50,869 bases of DNA, taken from positions 1-50,869 of the forward strand of contig NZ_JRPE02000014.1 in the NCBI RefSeq assembly GCF_000765825.2, read 5' to 3'. The stretch is from Helicobacter magdeburgensis (GTDB lineage: Bacteria; Campylobacterota; Campylobacteria; Campylobacterales; Helicobacteraceae). Below are positions 48,942 through 50,869 of the stretch, piece by piece. How positions within the stretch are numbered: position 1 is the stretch's first letter; the number at the start of each line of letters is the position of its first letter. The notes beneath the pieces were generated by a model, which was given only the letters and a program-made list of their open reading frames with translations, had not been told where the DNA came from and did not search any database. Both the position numbers and the translations under genes were made by a program.

Positions 48942-49778
48942 CTTTTTCCTTTCTCATCTTATCTATCCTATCAAAATCAATCTTTGAGCCTATAATCTCT
49001 GGGTGTTCTTGTATTGATATTTTTTCATAGTCATCTTGGCCTATATTGGCAAGATATAATTCAATTTTTGGAATCATTATTTGTTCTAGTAAATTAAAAT
49101 TCGTGGATTTTAGCGGATTTATGCTCGGTAATATAAAATTATACAATTCTTTTTGCTGTTGAAAATTGATAATAGAAACAAAGCTAAAACAACCAACACT
49201 GTCCAAAATAATCGGAGATGGTTCACCTGTCAATCTTATATAAAAACTTCCAAGTGGAATCATTATATTTTTGTTGAACAATCTTTCAATGACAAGATAG
49301 TCCTTGGTAGCATATATTTTTTTAATATTAAGTGTTTTATAAAAAAAATCACAAAATATCCCAATAATTGCTAACACACCAATGACAAATATCAGAAAAG
49401 TTGCAAATCCCAAACTATATTTTAAGGGAAGCAATGTGAAAACAAAAAGCACTGCCAATAAAACAATAATCAAGATTCCCCAACTCCATAGAGCATTGAA
49501 TATATTAATTTTTTTTCCAACTCCCAAATCATCTCATCACCATTAGAATCTAGCTTTATGTTATCTTTGTTTTTGGTTTCGTTGTTTTTAGTGTCGTTGG
49601 GTTTTTTAGATTCTAAATAATTAGATTTTAGTGTGCTAGATTCTAGCATTGTAGATTCTATGTTTATAGAAGTTTGTTTTATAGAATCTCGCTTTATAGA
49701 TTCTGTGGGTTTTGCCTCATTGTTATATTTTAACATTGTGGGATTTATATTTTCTTGGTTGTTGGATTCTCTACTCAC
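48928..49778 (-). pseudogene. Frameshifted paralogue of the two-helix membrane protein
   Basis: The N-terminal part (GTG at 49778, SRESNNQENINP to DSNGDEMIWELEKK) and the C-terminal part (INIFNALWSWGILIIVLLAV to MRKEKGNGK) lie in different frames. Together they align along the 245-residue neighbour: Ser/Asn/Lys-rich leader, SNGDE, two helices, KKIYATKDYLVIERL, LGSFY. The break coincides with a run of eight T (plus strand 49509-49516); nine or six would restore one frame of about 280 residues. It overlaps the end of the vgrG upstream by 8 bases. It could be phase-variable, decayed, or an assembly indel. Confidence 0.75.
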
Positions 49779-50869
49779 TCTTAACCTCTCCACCTTTTAC
49801 TACTAAACCATTGGAATTTATAACTACTTCAACTCCACCTGCTTTTAAGATTATTTTATCACCCGAAATCGTTATAGTGGTTTCACCTACTTTGCATGTA
49901 ATTTCATTTCCTGCCTGTATGGAGCAATCGCTTTGTAATTCTAGTGTAGTATTGTCGGCTTGAAGTGAATATTGTTCTTCTATATTATGTTGCATCGATT
50001 TGGCATTAGTGGCAAGATTTTCTTTGACATTGGTAGAGAAGTTTTGCTGAATATGAAGAAACATTTCTCGTTGAATATTCTGTGTCAAACTTCCCTCAAT
50101 ATGCTCTTGCTTCTCTCCTTTCACAATTTGATGTAAATCCCTACCAACACTACTAGAAAAATTATTATTTATCTCTATTGTTTTATCTCCCCCAACATAC
50201 TCACTACTATCCTTAGCCACTCTTAGTTTATTACTAGCTCCTACATTTAGAGTATTACTTAATCCTACTATGGTATCTTTACTTAGTGCTACATTAGTAA
50301 GATATTCTCCTCCAACTCTTACATCTTTTAAACCTAATACTTCTTGCTTATGATATTTAGTAATAGATTCTGTGTAACTTCCTTTTACTTTAGAATCTTT
50401 ATTGTTTTGTATAGTTTGAGAGAAATTATGTTTTATATATTCATTATAGTCTTTTTGTGCTCTTACATAGATTTCTTCATTATCTTTTATATTTGATAGG
50501 GTAAGTTCATTATAACCTTGTTCAATGATGTTTGCTGTGTTTGAATGCTCTGTTTGTGATGAATCTGCTTGGTTTAGTGAATCTATTGGTACAATTTTAT
50601 TAATTATGTTATGCTTAATAAATTTGTTAATGCTTATAAATCTGATATGTTCAAGAATTTGTTGTAGCTGTTGTTTGTGTTAAGCTTGTTGGTTTTGATG
50701 AATTTGTTTGGCTTATTAAGCTTCTTATATTTGTTAAGTTTATTGTTCTACTTGATAAGGAAGTCTTATGGGAATCTAGGGGATTATGTATTAGGCTAGG
50801 ATTAGTTGTATTATATAAACTTCCAGATATAAATGGCTTATCTATATCATTATCTAAGAAAGAGATTAT
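49771..50869 (-). CDS. vgrG: VgrG, C-terminal part, runs off the right edge (frameshift inside)
   Basis: The window holds only the last third of a T6SS VgrG. The upstream frame (OB-fold end, FLDNDIDKPFISGSLYN) stops at 50651. The downstream frame, open from 50679 to 49771, reads LTLSNIKDNEEIYVRAQKDY, then a shaft of VxGxxxxxIxGxx-like repeats and the tail IILKAGGVEVVINSNGLVVK. A +1 shift is needed in the 26-base overlap, exactly as in the other copy. The shaft from VAKDSSE to SIQAGNE differs from the other copy, while the last ~25 residues agree again. The N-terminal gp27-like domain would lie beyond the edge. Confidence 0.85.
50201..50869 (-). repeat. VgrG core repeat, copy 2 (to window edge)
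   Basis: This is identical to 45059-45727 except at 50309. The window ends inside the repeat, which would be natural if the contig was broken by an unresolved repeat. Confidence 0.92.

Overview
The window is chromosomal DNA of an epsilonproteobacterium, most likely an enterohepatic (intestinal/liver) Helicobacter. The DNA is AT-rich and gene-dense. Several blocks keep the gene order I recall from H. pylori: cbpA-hspR-rarA; addA-nhaA-yajC-secD-secF; folD-lepB-rpiB-apt-dedA-pepA-ychF; flgB-flgC-fliE-ftsI; the moa genes with ribA; and carbonic anhydrase-kdsA-ribH-nusB-pyrF-panC. The type VI secretion (T6SS) genes at the right end fit the enterohepatic group, because H. pylori lacks T6SS. All family and synteny statements come from memory; no search was run.

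Layout. 1-3611 (minus): outer-membrane protein, rarA, hspR and a DnaJ/CbpA co-chaperone. 3784-16060 (plus): AddA helicase-nuclease, two tandem NhaA antiporters, yajC-secD-secF, a small membrane protein and two lipoproteins. 16153-18894: a thioesterase, the major flagellin flaA with a sigma-28-type promoter and a strong terminator, and a small cytochrome c. 18970-25583 (plus): folD to ychF. 25724-28841: flgB-flgC-fliE-ftsI behind a clear sigma-54 promoter. 28903-29598: a Dsb-like periplasmic oxidoreductase. 29656-35221 (minus): rmuC, molybdenum cofactor genes and ribA. 35432-37353 (plus): catalase with its ankyrin partner behind a Fur-type palindrome. 37429-38106 (minus): a second DedA protein. 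38254-43480 (plus): carbonic anhydrase to panC, then a porin. 43574-44539 (plus): three small unknown genes.

44611-50869 (minus) is the unusual part. It looks like a T6SS spike/cargo island built from duplicated modules. A vgrG runs off the right edge. A second vgrG lacks its N-terminus and lies directly behind a large putative cargo gene. The two vgrG copies share a 669-bp core with one visible mismatch, then diverge in the C-terminal shaft and partly converge again at the last ~25 codons. Between them are two paralogous two-helix membrane proteins (one broken at an 8-bp homopolymer), a 54-residue protein matching only the N-terminus of the cargo protein, and the 746-residue cargo protein. 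The cargo protein has a glycine-zipper segment and an Amidase_3-like C-terminus that has lost the expected first zinc His and the catalytic Glu. This resembles the displaced-tip cassette organisation known for Rhs and CdiA toxins.

A second genome-scale signal is the heptamer GATTCTR (YAGAATC), which recurs through genes and spacers far above chance. No tRNA, rRNA, CRISPR array or insertion sequence was recognised, and no stretch over 300 bases is without a gene.
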